Positions 8,653-18,149 are shown, counted from the first letter of the stretch. The stretch: 64,000 bases of DNA from Ideonella oryzae (GCF_024055665.1 NZ_JAMXMC010000010.1:1-64000), one strand, 5' to 3'. A program made the numbers and translations. Notes: generated from the letters alone by a model not told the origin.

Positions 8653-10902
8653 TCAGCGGGACGCTGCCGGGTGGGTTTCTCCGGCCTGGCTCAGGGCCAG
8701 CGGCTCCGCGGCCACCGTGGCGCTGGGCACGGCCACATGCTCGGCCACCCAGTTCGGCAGATCGGTGCCGGGCATCGGGCGGCTGATCAGGTAGCCCTGC
8801 ATCATGCGACATTGCAGGCTGCGCAGCAGGTTCATCTGCGTGGTGTTCTCCACGCCTTCGGCGACCACGCGCAGGCTGAGCGCCTGGGCCAGCGAGATGA
8901 TCAGGTGGATCACCTCGCTCGCCTTGGGCTCGCGGCCAAGCTTGTTGACGAAGGAGCGGTCGATCTTCAATTCAGAGATCGGCAGTTCGGTCAGATACTG
9001 AAGCGAGGAATACCCGGTGCCGAAGTCGTCCACCGAAATCTGCACACCCACCTCGTTGAGGCGGTGCAGCGTGGGCAGAATGCTCTGCAGGTCCTTCATC
9101 AGGCTGCTCTCGGTGATTTCGAGCAGCAGCATGCGGTGCGGGATGCCGTAGGGCTTGACCGCCTCGTGGATGAGGTCCACCAGGTCCTGGCGCAGGAACA
9201 TGCGGCTGGGCATGTTGACGGCGATCGACTCGTTGAAGCCGAAGGCCTGCTGCCATTCGTGGGCCTGGCGCGCCGCCTCGCGCAGCGCCCATTCGGACAG
9301 CGGCACGATCAGGCCGGTCTCCTCGGCCATGGGGATGAACTCGTTGGGGGGCACCAGCGCCTCGCCCCGGCGCCAGCGCATCAGGGCTTCCACGCCCATC
9401 AGGCGGCCGCTCTGGGCATCCACCTTGGGCTGGTAGTACAGCACCAGTTCGTTGCGCTCGATGGCCTTGTGCAGCGCCGTCTCGAGTTCCAGTTTCTCGC
9501 GGTCGCGCACCGCCAGGTTCGGGGTGTAGAGCACCGAGCCGTTGCGGCCGCGGTCCTTGGCGGCGTACATCGCCACGTCGGCGTTGCGCAGCAGGTCGGC
9601 CACGGTCTGGCCGTCGCGTGGATACAGGGCAATGCCCACGCTGGCGGTGGCAAAGAACTCCTGGTCGGCCACGTAGACCGGCTGGCGCAGGGCCTCCAGG
9701 ATGCGCTGGGCCACCCGTTCGGCGTCGCGCTCGTCTTCGACCTCGGGCAGCAGGGCCACAAACTCGTCGCCCCCCAGTCGGCCCACGGCCTCCAACGCCC
9801 GGTGAAAGCGCGATCCCACCGCCTCGACGGTGCCATCAAAGATCTGGTCGCTGTGGCGCACGCAGCCGCGCAGGCGCATCGAGACCTCGAGCAGCAGCTC
9901 GTCGCCGGCCGCGTGACCCAGGGTGTCGTTGATGTTCTTGAAACGGTCCAGGTCGATCAGCAGCAGGGCCATCTTGTGGCCCATGCGCCGCGCCTGTTCC
10001 AGGGCCCGCTCGGCCCGCCAGTTGAACTGGCGCCGATTGGGCAGCTGGGTCAGCGGGTCCTTGTTGGCCAGCTTGCGGATGGAGTCCTCGGCCTGGTGGC
10101 GCTCGGTCACGTCCTGCACGATGCCGGTGTAGCCGATGCACTGGCCGTACTCGCCAAATTCGGGCTCGCCCTCGACGTGGATGATGCGGTTGCGCTTGAC
10201 GCCGCGCGAAAGCGGCACATCCATGGCGATGCCGAAGACCTGGCGCACGATCTGGCGCATGCCGCGGATCAGGCCATGCCGTTCCTCGCGCGTCATCATG
10301 CGCAGCAGGTCGCGGAAGCTCAGACGGTCATCGGGCGCACTGCCGAACACGCGCAGCGCCTCCTCGGACAGCTCCATGCCGAAGGGCAGGCCGCGCTCGG
10401 GGTGGTGCCACCATTCGAAGCTGCCCATGCGGGCCAGGTCCTGGGCCCGGGCCAGCTTGGCCCGGCTGCGGATCAGTTCCTGCTGGGTGCGCGCCGCGCG
10501 CAGCATGTGGCGCAGGCGGCCGGCCAGCAGGCTCCATTGATTGGATTTGACGAAGAAATCAGTGGCGCCAGCGTCATAGGCGCGCTTGATCGAGGCCTCG
10601 TCGTCCAGGCCGGTCAGCATCAGCACGGGCACGTTCTCCAGCCCGTACATGCCGCGCAGCTCCTCGCAGGTCTCGAAGCCGTCCAGGCCCGGCATGCGGG
10701 CATCCAGCACCACCAGATCCGGGATCCAGCCGCCCAGGATGCGCAGGGCCTCGTCGCCGCTGCCGGCTTCGGTCACGTCGAACCCATGCTTCGTCAGGGC
10801 CGCGGAGACCAGCATCAGGTTGACCTCGTCGTCGTCGACCAGCAGAACCTTGGGCCGATCCTCGACCGGGTCCTGCAGCGAAGACGCGCTGGCGTTCCTC
10901 AT
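8653..10902 (-). CDS. Response regulator with REC-PAS-GGDEF-EAL domains
   Basis: A 749-residue two-component output protein for cyclic di-GMP. Order: receiver domain (about 17-135, phospho-acceptor Asp67 in VVLDARMP, DDD at 23-25), a PAS-like segment (about 155-275), GGDEF (about 280-450, GGDEF at 377-381) and EAL (about 465-725). The EAL domain keeps EALMRW (Glu505), DDFGTGYSS and EGVE, so phosphodiesterase activity is likely. The RHSD inhibitory-site motif (349-352) is separated from GGDEF by 24 residues instead of 5, an insertion of 19 residues. The start overlaps the end of the Hpt gene by 4 bases (ATGA), implying translational coupling and a shared phosphorelay. Confidence 0.93.
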   Translation of the reverse strand: MRNASASSLQDPVEDRPKVLLVDDDEVNLMLVSAALTKHGFDVTEAGSGDEALRILGGWIPDLVVLDARMPGLDGFETCEELRGMYGLENVPVLMLTGLDDEASIKRAYDAGATDFFVKSNQWSLLAGRLRHMLRAARTQQELIRSRAKLARAQDLARMGSFEWWHHPERGLPFGMELSEEALRVFGSAPDDRLSFRDLLRMMTREERHGLIRGMRQIVRQVFGIAMDVPLSRGVKRNRIIHVEGEPEFGEYGQCIGYTGIVQDVTERHQAEDSIRKLANKDPLTQLPNRRQFNWRAERALEQARRMGHKMALLLIDLDRFKNINDTLGHAAGDELLLEVSMRLRGCVRHSDQIFDGTVEAVGSRFHRALEAVGRLGGDEFVALLPEVEDERDAERVAQRILEALRQPVYVADQEFFATASVGIALYPRDGQTVADLLRNADVAMYAAKDRGRNGSVLYTPNLAVRDREKLELETALHKAIERNELVLYYQPKVDAQSGRLMGVEALMRWRRGEALVPPNEFIPMAEETGLIVPLSEWALREAARQAHEWQQAFGFNESIAVNMPSRMFLRQDLVDLIHEAVKPYGIPHRMLLLEITESSLMKDLQSILPTLHRLNEVGVQISVDDFGTGYSSLQYLTELPISELKIDRSFVNKLGREPKASEVIHLIISLAQALSLRVVAEGVENTTQMNLLRSLQCRMMQGYLISRPMPGTDLPNWVAEHVAVPSATVAAEPLALSQAGETHPAASR

Positions 10903-11312
10903 GGAACGACACCACCACCCAGCAGCTGAGCCACCGCAGCGTGAACGCGCAGGGCCTCTTCCTGGAACTGCGCCACCAGGGCCGGTAGCAGTTCAGGCTG
11001 ACCGTCGCGCACAGCCTGCTCCATCTGGGCGCACAGGCGCGAGAGCTGCAGCGCCCCCACACTGGCCGATGCAGACTTCAGGGCATGTGCGGCATGTGAA
11101 AGCGCGCCACTGTCACCGGCGGCGAGGGCCTGGGCGATCGCCGTCTCCTGCGAGGAGAGGGAGCGCTGATAGGTCTGGAGCACCCGTTGCAGAAAACTGC
11201 CCCCGACGGGATCGAGTGCACGCAATTGATCCAGGCAGGCAGCGTCCAGCACCGATGCTGCGCTGTCAGCGGCACCGGCCTCGGACCTGGGATCCCTCGG
11301 GGTGTCAAACAT
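10899..11312 (-). CDS. Hpt domain phosphotransfer protein
   Basis: A 137-residue single-domain histidine phosphotransfer protein. The phospho-acceptor is His76 in HALKSASASVGA, the typical Hpt motif, within an all-helical sequence. It heads a minus-strand operon and overlaps the REC-PAS-GGDEF-EAL gene by 4 bases, so it most likely hands phosphate to that receiver. The upstream donor would be a hybrid kinase; the divergent kinase at 11564 has no receiver of its own, so the donor is unknown. The 251 bases to that kinase gene hold the likely promoters of both, but I could not assign boxes. Confidence 0.88.
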   Translation of the reverse strand: MFDTPRDPRSEAGAADSAASVLDAACLDQLRALDPVGGSFLQRVLQTYQRSLSSQETAIAQALAAGDSGALSHAAHALKSASASVGALQLSRLCAQMEQAVRDGQPELLPALVAQFQEEALRVHAAVAQLLGGGVVP

Positions 11313-11563
11313 CTTTCAAGGGCAAAAGGCGAACGTGGGTCGGCTCAGGCGACGGCTTCGGGACGGGGTCATTGTGCCGCGAACCGGTGCCCCACCGAGT
11401 TCCACCCGGTCAAGGGTGCGAGCTCGTAGCATCGGCGCACGTTTCTATCACGTCAAGCCGGAAAAAGGCCTGTTCCAGCCGCTTCCCGTGCATTTCTGTC
11501 GCAGATGAACCATGCGGGGCCGTCCCCGGCGGTCCGGCCCGAGTCGCTCCTTACAATCCTGGC

Positions 11564-13180
11564 ATGCCCGTCTCGCCCCAAGTCCGTCGCCTGCGTGGCC
11601 GCAGCCTCGCCGTGAGTCTGGCCGTGGCGGCCCTGCTGGCAGCGACCCTGGCGGTGGGATGGCAGCTGGCCGGCGGGACCGCGGGCCCCAGCGAGTTGTC
11701 GGGCCCCTGGTCCTGGTTGCCGATGCTGGTGTTCGGCGCCGCCTGCGCAGCGGCCGGGCTGCTCTGGGGCCGCCTGGAGCGGCATGCCCAGCTGCGCCAG
11801 GCCACGCAGAACCAGCAGGCCCTGGCCGAGCTGACCGAAGGCTGGATCTGGCGCACCGATGCCCAGCACCGTGTGGTGGGCTGGCGGCCGCCGCCCGGTG
11901 CGCCGGCCACCGCCTGGACCGAACAGCTGCCCACCGGCCAGCTGCTGCACACCCATTTCGAGGTGGCCGACCCGCGGCCCAGCCCAGGCGCCCTGCTGGC
12001 TCGCCTGGATGCCCACGCCATGATCCCGGCCCTGCGCGTGGTGCGCCACGGCACGCCTCCCACCCACTGGCGCCTGCGCGCCCTGCCCCAGTACGACGTG
12101 CGCGGGCAGTTCGCGGGTTACGTGGGCACCATCGCCCCGGTGGACGCCGAGGAGCAGCGCCGGCTCGACCAATCCGTCCTGCAGCGGCTGTGGGCCGAGC
12201 TGGACATGCCGGTGGTGATCCTGCGCCCCCGTGGGGCCGACGCCAGCGGACCGGACTGGGACGTGCAGGGCCTGTCTCCAGACGCCGCCCGGCTGCTGGG
12301 CCCCAAGGGCCAGCAGAAGGACTGGCAGCTGGTCCAGCAGGCCCTGCCCGGTGATGTACAGGCCTCGCTGCGCAAGCTGCCCGAGGGCGAAAGCCGGGTG
12401 GCCGGTGACTGGAAGATCGACCTGCTGCCCCTGAGCTGCGAAGGCGAGGCACTGGGCCGCCTGCTGCTGCTGCGCCCCGCCCAGGATCCGGCCGCCGAGA
12501 CGGCCGTCAGCGCGGCCGACCAGGATTCCTTCGTCTACTCCGTCTCGCACGACCTGCGCGCGCCGCTGCGGGTGGTCGATGGTTTCGCCCGCATCCTGAA
12601 GGAGGACTACGGCCGTTTCCTGGACCGCATCGGCAACGACCACCTCGACCGCGTGCTGGCGGCCGGCGCGCGGATGAACAGCATGATCGACGCGCTGCTG
12701 GCGCTCTCGCGGCTGCAGTCCCAGCCACTGGCGCGCAAGCCGGTCGACCTGTCGCAGCTGGCCAGCTACATCGTGGAGGACCTGCGCAGCCAGGCGCCGG
12801 AGCGTCAGGCCAGCATCACGATCGAACCCGGCCTGGTGGTGCACGGCGACCCGACCCTGCTGCGCATCGCGATGGAGAACCTGCTGGGCAATGCCTGGAA
12901 GTACAGCGGCCAGTGCGAGCACACGGTGATCGAGTTCCGCTGCGAACAACAGGCCGAGCATGGCCGTGTCTTCGTGGTGGCCGACCAGGGAGCCGGCTTC
13001 GACATGCGCTTTGCCGACCGCCTGTTCGGCGTGTTCCAGCGCCTGCACAGCCCCAAGGATTTCCAGGGGACCGGCGTGGGCCTGGCGTCAGTGCGACGCA
13101 TCCTGCGCCGGCACGGCGGCGACATCTGGGCCGAATCGGAAGTGGGCAAGGGTGCCCGCTTCTACTTCACGCTGGGCTGA
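11564..13180 (+). CDS. Membrane sensor histidine kinase
   Basis: A 538-residue kinase. Two hydrophobic segments lie near residues 15-33 and 48-66, separated by only a short loop. A PAS-like region (about 85-190) and a second divergent sensor region follow, then HisKA with the phospho-acceptor His329 (SVSHDLRAPLR) and a HATPase_c domain with the N-box (ENLLGNAWKYS), DQGAGFD and GTGVGLA. The HisKA resembles that of phytochrome-like and other PAS kinases. No cognate response regulator is adjacent on the same strand; the divergent Hpt/REC operon and the convergent REC-ANTAR gene are candidates. The start is the ATG after which the membrane segments begin; the frame is open far upstream without meaning. 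Confidence 0.88.
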   Translation: MPVSPQVRRLRGRSLAVSLAVAALLAATLAVGWQLAGGTAGPSELSGPWSWLPMLVFGAACAAAGLLWGRLERHAQLRQATQNQQALAELTEGWIWRTDAQHRVVGWRPPPGAPATAWTEQLPTGQLLHTHFEVADPRPSPGALLARLDAHAMIPALRVVRHGTPPTHWRLRALPQYDVRGQFAGYVGTIAPVDAEEQRRLDQSVLQRLWAELDMPVVILRPRGADASGPDWDVQGLSPDAARLLGPKGQQKDWQLVQQALPGDVQASLRKLPEGESRVAGDWKIDLLPLSCEGEALGRLLLLRPAQDPAAETAVSAADQDSFVYSVSHDLRAPLRVVDGFARILKEDYGRFLDRIGNDHLDRVLAAGARMNSMIDALLALSRLQSQPLARKPVDLSQLASYIVEDLRSQAPERQASITIEPGLVVHGDPTLLRIAMENLLGNAWKYSGQCEHTVIEFRCEQQAEHGRVFVVADQGAGFDMRFADRLFGVFQRLHSPKDFQGTGVGLASVRRILRRHGGDIWAESEVGKGARFYFTLG

Positions 13181-13206
13181 CCGGCCGCGGCGCGGCGACC
13201 GCAGGC

Positions 13207-13884
13207 TCAGGCCTGGCCGGGCCGGGCCAGCAGTTCCACCGCATCGACCAGGGCGGCGGCCTGCGCGGCCAGCGAACGCCCGTCCGTCTGGGCCAGACGC
13301 GTCAGGCGCTGCAGGGCCTCTGCCCGCGGCAGCGAATAGCGGTGCATCAACACCCCCACGGCCAGCGGCACCGGGTCATTCAAAGGGTCGGCAGGCCGAC
13401 CGGTCGATGCCGGGGCGGGCGGCGCCACCGGCGTCACCTGGGCCACGGCGACGGGCCGGGCGACCGGGGCCAGGGTCTCGCGCTCGCGACGGGCGCGCAC
13501 GGCGGCCACCGCCGCCTCCACCGTCGGGACGATCTGGGCGATGTCCAGCGGCTTGACCAGATAGGCCACCGCCCCCAGCTCCTTGACCCGGGCCACGGTG
13601 GCCGCGTCAGCGAAGGCCGAGAGGAACATGAAGGGCGTGCCCAGGGATTCGCGCAGGTAGTCGGCCACGTCGAAGCCGCTCTTGCCTTCCATGCGGATGT
13701 CCAGCAGGGCCAGGTCGGGCCGGTGCTGGCGGGCCAGCAGGATCGCGTCGTCCCCGTTGTCGGCGTCGATCACCTCGAAACCGGCCTGGATCAGCCCGTG
13801 GGTCACCGTGGCCAGCACGAGCCGATCGTCGTCGACGACCAGGATCTTGCCCTTGGACGGAGAAGTGGAATCGGGGACTGCCAT
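13207..13884 (-). CDS. Response regulator, REC-ANTAR
   Basis: A 225-residue regulator with an N-terminal receiver (DDD at 18-20, phospho-acceptor Asp62 in LLDIRM, VKPLD near 110) and a C-terminal ANTAR-like helical domain (AVGVLMHRYSLPRAEAL...). ANTAR domains bind paired RNA hairpins and act by antitermination, so this protein probably works on nascent transcripts. The two parts are joined by a Pro/Ala-rich linker. It follows the multi-PAS kinase on the same strand. A GTG at 13911 would overlap the kinase stop as GTGA and add nine residues; I kept the ATG at 13884, but the coupled GTG is a serious alternative. Confidence 0.85.
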   Translation of the reverse strand: MAVPDSTSPSKGKILVVDDDRLVLATVTHGLIQAGFEVIDADNGDDAILLARQHRPDLALLDIRMEGKSGFDVADYLRESLGTPFMFLSAFADAATVARVKELGAVAYLVKPLDIAQIVPTVEAAVAAVRARRERETLAPVARPVAVAQVTPVAPPAPASTGRPADPLNDPVPLAVGVLMHRYSLPRAEALQRLTRLAQTDGRSLAAQAAALVDAVELLARPGQA

Positions 13885-13907
13885 GCTTTCGATTGTCTCC
13901 GAACTGG

Positions 13908-16865
13908 TCACAGCGGTGTCAGCAGCGCCACCGCAGGAGGCGCCAGGCGCAGCCGGGCCACGACAGTCGCCCCTTCCTGGCTCAGCGTGATGGAGGCGCC
14001 CTTGCGAGGCAGCAGCGCGCGCACCAGGCCCAGGCCGGAAATGCCCGCCGGCACCTGGGCCAGGCTGAACTCGGGCACCAGGGCCCCCGGGTTGGCCACG
14101 CTCACGGAGACGGCATCCTCGCCGCACTCCATGCGGCAGGCGATGGCGCCGCCTGCGCTGTGCTTGATCGCGTTGGTCAGCAGCTCGTTGACGGTGAGCG
14201 CCACGGGGATTGAATCGGCTTCGGTGAGGGCGAAGCGGTGCGGGTCGGCCCCCTGCACCTCCATCGTGATGGGCCGGCCGAACATGCGCTGCACCGACTG
14301 GGCGATGGCCTCCATCACCGCCTTGACGCGCAGCGGTCCCGTCATGCCCACCTGCAGCCCATGCACCTGGGCGATGGCATGCACATGGCCCACCGCCTCG
14401 GCGATGGCGGCACTGGCCTCCGGGTGCCGCTGCGCGTTCTGCTGCAGCAGGCCCGCCACACCCTGCAGGTTGTTCTTGATGCGGTGGTGGACTTCCTTGA
14501 CCAGCATCTCGCGCTGGGCGATGGCCGCGGCCAGCCGGGCTTCCTCGGCCGCGCGCTGCTCGGTCACGTCGCTGGCCACCAGCAGCAGCTGGGTGCCGCC
14601 CGATTCGCCCCCCGAGGCCAGCGAAACGATGCTCACGTCCCAGACCTGGGCCGCATCCCCGGTCTGGGCATCGGCCTCGCGGTGCAGCTCGCGTCGCACC
14701 GCTTCCTGGGTGCCACTGGCCAGGTGCAGGTCGGCCGAGAGCGAAGCCGCCTCGATGCCGGGCAACCACAGGGCCGGCTGGCGGCCCAGGATCTCCTCGG
14801 CCGGGCGGCGCGCGAAGGCGCAGAGCTTCTGGTTGAGCTGCAGCACCTGCTGGTTGGCGCCGTCGAACAGGGCAATGGCCAGAGGGGCCGTCTCGATGAT
14901 GCGCTGCAGGCCGGCCCGGGCCTGGGCAATGCGGTTCTCGGCCTCGCGGCGGCGCTCGATGTCCAGCAGGGCAAAGGTCAGCTGCCCCTCATCCCCCGGC
15001 CCACCGCCCTCGCGCCCGGTCACCACCACGTTGCCCACCACCCAGAAGGCACGGCCATCGCGGGCGGTCAGGCGACACTCGAAGGTCTCGGCCTGCCCTT
15101 CTTCGAGTGTGTCCAGCCAGTCCTGACGGCGCAGCGGATGGTCCGGCTCGGACGAGGCCACCACGCTGATGGGCAGACCGATGAAATCCGCCAGCTCGCC
15201 GCCGAACATGCGGCGGGCCGAGCGGTTCATCCACTCGATGCCCTGCGGCCCCACGGTGACGATGCCCACCAGCACCGAGTCCAGGATGGCGCGGGTGCGG
15301 TCGGCCTGGGTCAGCAGGGTCTCGCGCACACGGCGGCGCTCGTCCACGTTCACATAGGAGGCGATGCTGCCGGCTGCGGGGTCGGCCAGGTCCACCCGGC
15401 GCTGGTGCACCTGCACCCACAGGGTGCTGCCGTCGCGCCGGCGCAGACGCCGTTCGCCCTGGGAACGTCCATGCTGGGCCAGCTCGCGGCGCTCGTGGGC
15501 CGTGTACTGCAGGTAGAGGGCCTCGTCCTCGCACAGCTCGGCCAGAGCCAAACCCTGCAACTGCTCGCGGGGGTAGCCGGTGAGTTCCACCATGGCCTGG
15601 TTGGCGCGCTCGATGCGGCCCTCGCGCTGGTAGGCGATGCCGACATCCGACAGGTTGAACATCAACTCGCGCTCACGCTCGAGTCCGGCCAGTGCGGCCT
15701 GCTGGCCGCGCAGGCGGGAGATGTCCGACACCACCGCCACCACCTCGTCAGCCCCCACCGCACCGGCCCGCCGCAGGGCCAGTGACCGCCACGGCTGTTC
15801 GTCGGCCAACGACGCGTCGCCCGCCGGCTGGAACTCGGTCTCGAAGGCCCCCTGCTGCAGCAGCAGCTGCTGGGCCTGGCCCGCGGCCGTGCCGTCCAGG
15901 CCGGCCTGTGTCAGCACCTGGGCCAGCGACAGCCCCTGGGCCTGCCCCCCGTGCAGACCCAGCAAGGCCTCGAAGCGGGCATTGCAGCGCACCAGGGCAC
16001 CGCGGCGCAGGTAGGCGATGCCGGCCGGGCTGACCTCGAGGATGGTGCCGAGCTCGTGCAGCAGCTGCTCGTTGTGGCGACGGGCGTTCTCTTCCTCGGT
16101 CACGTCCAGGGTGACCACGGTGACCGCGGCCCGGCCGCCGGCGAGCTCGGCCGGCTCGACCCGGGTCATCAGCCAGCGCCGACCGGTGTCCCGGTGCTCG
16201 ACGGCGTAGCGCACCTCGATGCGCTGCCGCTGGCGCAAGGCCTGCTGCAGACGGTCGTAGTCGGCCATGGATTCGGGGGCCACCACGTCGCGGCCCACCG
16301 ACATCAGCGACTGCCCCTGCACGGCACGCTCGCCCTCCGCCTCGCGTTCTCCGCGTCCACCGGCAGGCGGCGCAGCGGTGACCCAGCCACGCGCCGCGTC
16401 GTGGGTGGCCACGCCCAGGCCGGCCGTGCCCATCAGGGCGCTGATCTCGATGTGGGCCAGCTCGCGGGCGTCTTCCAACGCCAGGTCTTCGAGCTGCACC
16501 AGCCAGCGCCCCGACCCGCCGGCCACGCCACGCGAGGTGACCCGCCAGTGGCGCAGCGGGCCGCCGTCCAGCGGGACCCAGCCCTCGCGCCGGCGCGATT
16601 CGCCGCGGGCGGGCATCTGGGCCGGCCAGCCGATCAACTCGGCCAGATCGGGGGACAGGCCAGCCAGGGCTTCCAGCCGGCCGCCCAGCGCGGTGCGCAT
16701 GGCCTCGTTGGCCAGCAGCACCCGCCCCTGGGGGTCACAGAGCAGCAGGGGCAGCGGACTGATGGAGACGCAGTCGGCCAATGCCGAAGGCACGGCCATG
16801 CCCCCTTCGTTGGGGGCGTCGCCCGGCACCCGTACAGCGGGCAACAGCTTGGATTTGATCGACAT
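13908..16865 (-). CDS. Multi-PAS sensor kinase, HisKA_2 type
   Basis: A 985-residue kinase without obvious membrane segments, so cytoplasmic. It contains about five or six PAS/PAC repeats; recurring features are VTEEENARRHNEQ, ISRLRGQQAALAG, VDERRRVRETL and VTEQRAAEEARL at repeat ends. The C-terminus is a HisKA_2 (HWE-related) transmitter with EVHHRIKNNLQG (His793/His794) and an ATPase domain with NELLTNAIKHS and GISGLGL. HisKA_2 kinases are commonly paired with ANTAR or PhyR-type regulators, which fits the coupled REC-ANTAR gene downstream. Its position 69 bases after the HDOD gene of the flg operon suggests a link to motility, but that is inference. Confidence 0.9.
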   Translation of the reverse strand: MSIKSKLLPAVRVPGDAPNEGGMAVPSALADCVSISPLPLLLCDPQGRVLLANEAMRTALGGRLEALAGLSPDLAELIGWPAQMPARGESRRREGWVPLDGGPLRHWRVTSRGVAGGSGRWLVQLEDLALEDARELAHIEISALMGTAGLGVATHDAARGWVTAAPPAGGRGEREAEGERAVQGQSLMSVGRDVVAPESMADYDRLQQALRQRQRIEVRYAVEHRDTGRRWLMTRVEPAELAGGRAAVTVVTLDVTEEENARRHNEQLLHELGTILEVSPAGIAYLRRGALVRCNARFEALLGLHGGQAQGLSLAQVLTQAGLDGTAAGQAQQLLLQQGAFETEFQPAGDASLADEQPWRSLALRRAGAVGADEVVAVVSDISRLRGQQAALAGLERERELMFNLSDVGIAYQREGRIERANQAMVELTGYPREQLQGLALAELCEDEALYLQYTAHERRELAQHGRSQGERRLRRRDGSTLWVQVHQRRVDLADPAAGSIASYVNVDERRRVRETLLTQADRTRAILDSVLVGIVTVGPQGIEWMNRSARRMFGGELADFIGLPISVVASSEPDHPLRRQDWLDTLEEGQAETFECRLTARDGRAFWVVGNVVVTGREGGGPGDEGQLTFALLDIERRREAENRIAQARAGLQRIIETAPLAIALFDGANQQVLQLNQKLCAFARRPAEEILGRQPALWLPGIEAASLSADLHLASGTQEAVRRELHREADAQTGDAAQVWDVSIVSLASGGESGGTQLLLVASDVTEQRAAEEARLAAAIAQREMLVKEVHHRIKNNLQGVAGLLQQNAQRHPEASAAIAEAVGHVHAIAQVHGLQVGMTGPLRVKAVMEAIAQSVQRMFGRPITMEVQGADPHRFALTEADSIPVALTVNELLTNAIKHSAGGAIACRMECGEDAVSVSVANPGALVPEFSLAQVPAGISGLGLVRALLPRKGASITLSQEGATVVARLRLAPPAVALLTPL

Positions 16866-16934
16866 GGCAGGGCAGCTCGGCGATGCACCGAGTGTAGCGG
16901 TGCCCTCGCCGCCCTGGCGGGTTCTGACGCAGTC

Positions 16935-18134
16935 TCAGTCGCTCTGCAGCTGCTGGGCCGACAGCATGGCCTTCAGGGCCGCCCGGTTGAGTTCGCCTGG
17001 GCTCAGCAGCATGGCACCGGCCGCCTCGGCAATGTCCAGCGGCAGCTCGGATTCCACCGCGCGGGCCACGGACAGGGCCAGGCTGTAGGGTCCCTGGCCG
17101 GACGGTGCCAGGGTCTGGGCCACGCCCTCACCCACCGGCAGGTTGCCCAGCAGGCGCTCGAAAGGCTGGCCCAGCATGCGGTCCAGCAGCGAGAAGACGC
17201 CGCAGATGAAGGCTTCGCCGGCCGCACCGCTGTCGCCCTGGGCACGCACCAGCTCCTCCATCAGCAGGCCGCGGCGCACCGCCAGCTGCATCAGGGGTTG
17301 CAGGTCCGGGTTGTCCACCGCATTGGTCACCAGCAGCGCCAGCCAGCGCTTGAGGCGCTGGTAGCCCAGCACCATGATGGCGTGCTGGAAGGAGTTGATC
17401 TCCACCGACAGACCAAAGGCCGGCGAGTTGATGAGCCGCATCAGGCGGAAGGCCAGGGTGGGGTCGCCGCGCAGCGCCTCTTCCAGGCGGTTGACCGGCT
17501 CTTCGCGGTCCACCCGCTGGATCAGGTCCATCACGATCTGCACGCTGGGCGGCACGTCCTTGCGGGGGGCGTCCGGGCCCGGTCGCTCGCCCAGGGGCCA
17601 GCCCAGCACCGCCAGCGCACCGCGGCGCAGGCTGGCGCCGGCCTGCTCGGGGGTGCTGGTGCCGGCCTGCACCCAGGGGGTCTGGCGCGCCGCGCCGCTG
17701 GCCGGAGCCTGGGTCTGGCGGCGGTCGTCGTCCATGTCGATGATCACATGGCGGAAGCAGGCCAGCAGCTCCGGCGACAGGGGCTGCAGCGGCCGGCCCT
17801 TGAGGGCCAGGGCCTGACCGGCCGCGGCGCGCTCGCGCAGGCGCGCCTCCCAGGTCGGATCGCCCGCCAGGAAGGCGGGCACCTCCAGCACCGTGTGGGC
17901 GGGCCGCTCGGCCTCCAGCAGGCCCGACAGCAGGGCCTCGGTGGTCGGGCTCAGACACAGCGGCCCGCGCTCCTCGGACCAGCATTCGTCGAGCAGCTCC
18001 AGCACGGGAGTGGCCAGCTGGGAGGGGGCGTCCGAAACGGGGTGCAGGGTCAGGCGGTTCATCACCACCCGACCGCGTGCGCCGAACAGCGCGCCGCAGC
18101 CCAGCCAGACAAGATCAAGCGCCAGTGCATTCAT
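16935..18134 (-). CDS. HDOD domain protein with degenerate EAL-like N-terminus
   Basis: A 399-residue signalling protein. The C-terminal half is an HDOD domain (about 195-390; PPSVQIVMDLIQRVD, LRLINSPAFGL-like segment, QHAIMVLGYQRLKRW). The N-terminal half has the size and position of the EAL-like part of YuxH-type proteins but shows none of the catalytic EAL motifs. HDOD proteins act as non-catalytic signalling or scaffolding modules. It starts 15 bases after flgL on the same strand, so it is probably cotranscribed with the rod-hook operon. Confidence 0.82.
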   Translation of the reverse strand: MNALALDLVWLGCGALFGARGRVVMNRLTLHPVSDAPSQLATPVLELLDECWSEERGPLCLSPTTEALLSGLLEAERPAHTVLEVPAFLAGDPTWEARLRERAAAGQALALKGRPLQPLSPELLACFRHVIIDMDDDRRQTQAPASGAARQTPWVQAGTSTPEQAGASLRRGALAVLGWPLGERPGPDAPRKDVPPSVQIVMDLIQRVDREEPVNRLEEALRGDPTLAFRLMRLINSPAFGLSVEINSFQHAIMVLGYQRLKRWLALLVTNAVDNPDLQPLMQLAVRRGLLMEELVRAQGDSGAAGEAFICGVFSLLDRMLGQPFERLLGNLPVGEGVAQTLAPSGQGPYSLALSVARAVESELPLDIAEAAGAMLLSPGELNRAALKAMLSAQQLQSD

Positions 18135-18149
18135 CGTGGGGTCCCTGGG

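Noticed and set aside
10586-11563. N-terminal extension of the histidine kinase frame
   Set aside because: It runs antisense through the Hpt gene and part of the REC gene and lacks protein-like composition; the kinase begins at 11564 with its membrane segments.
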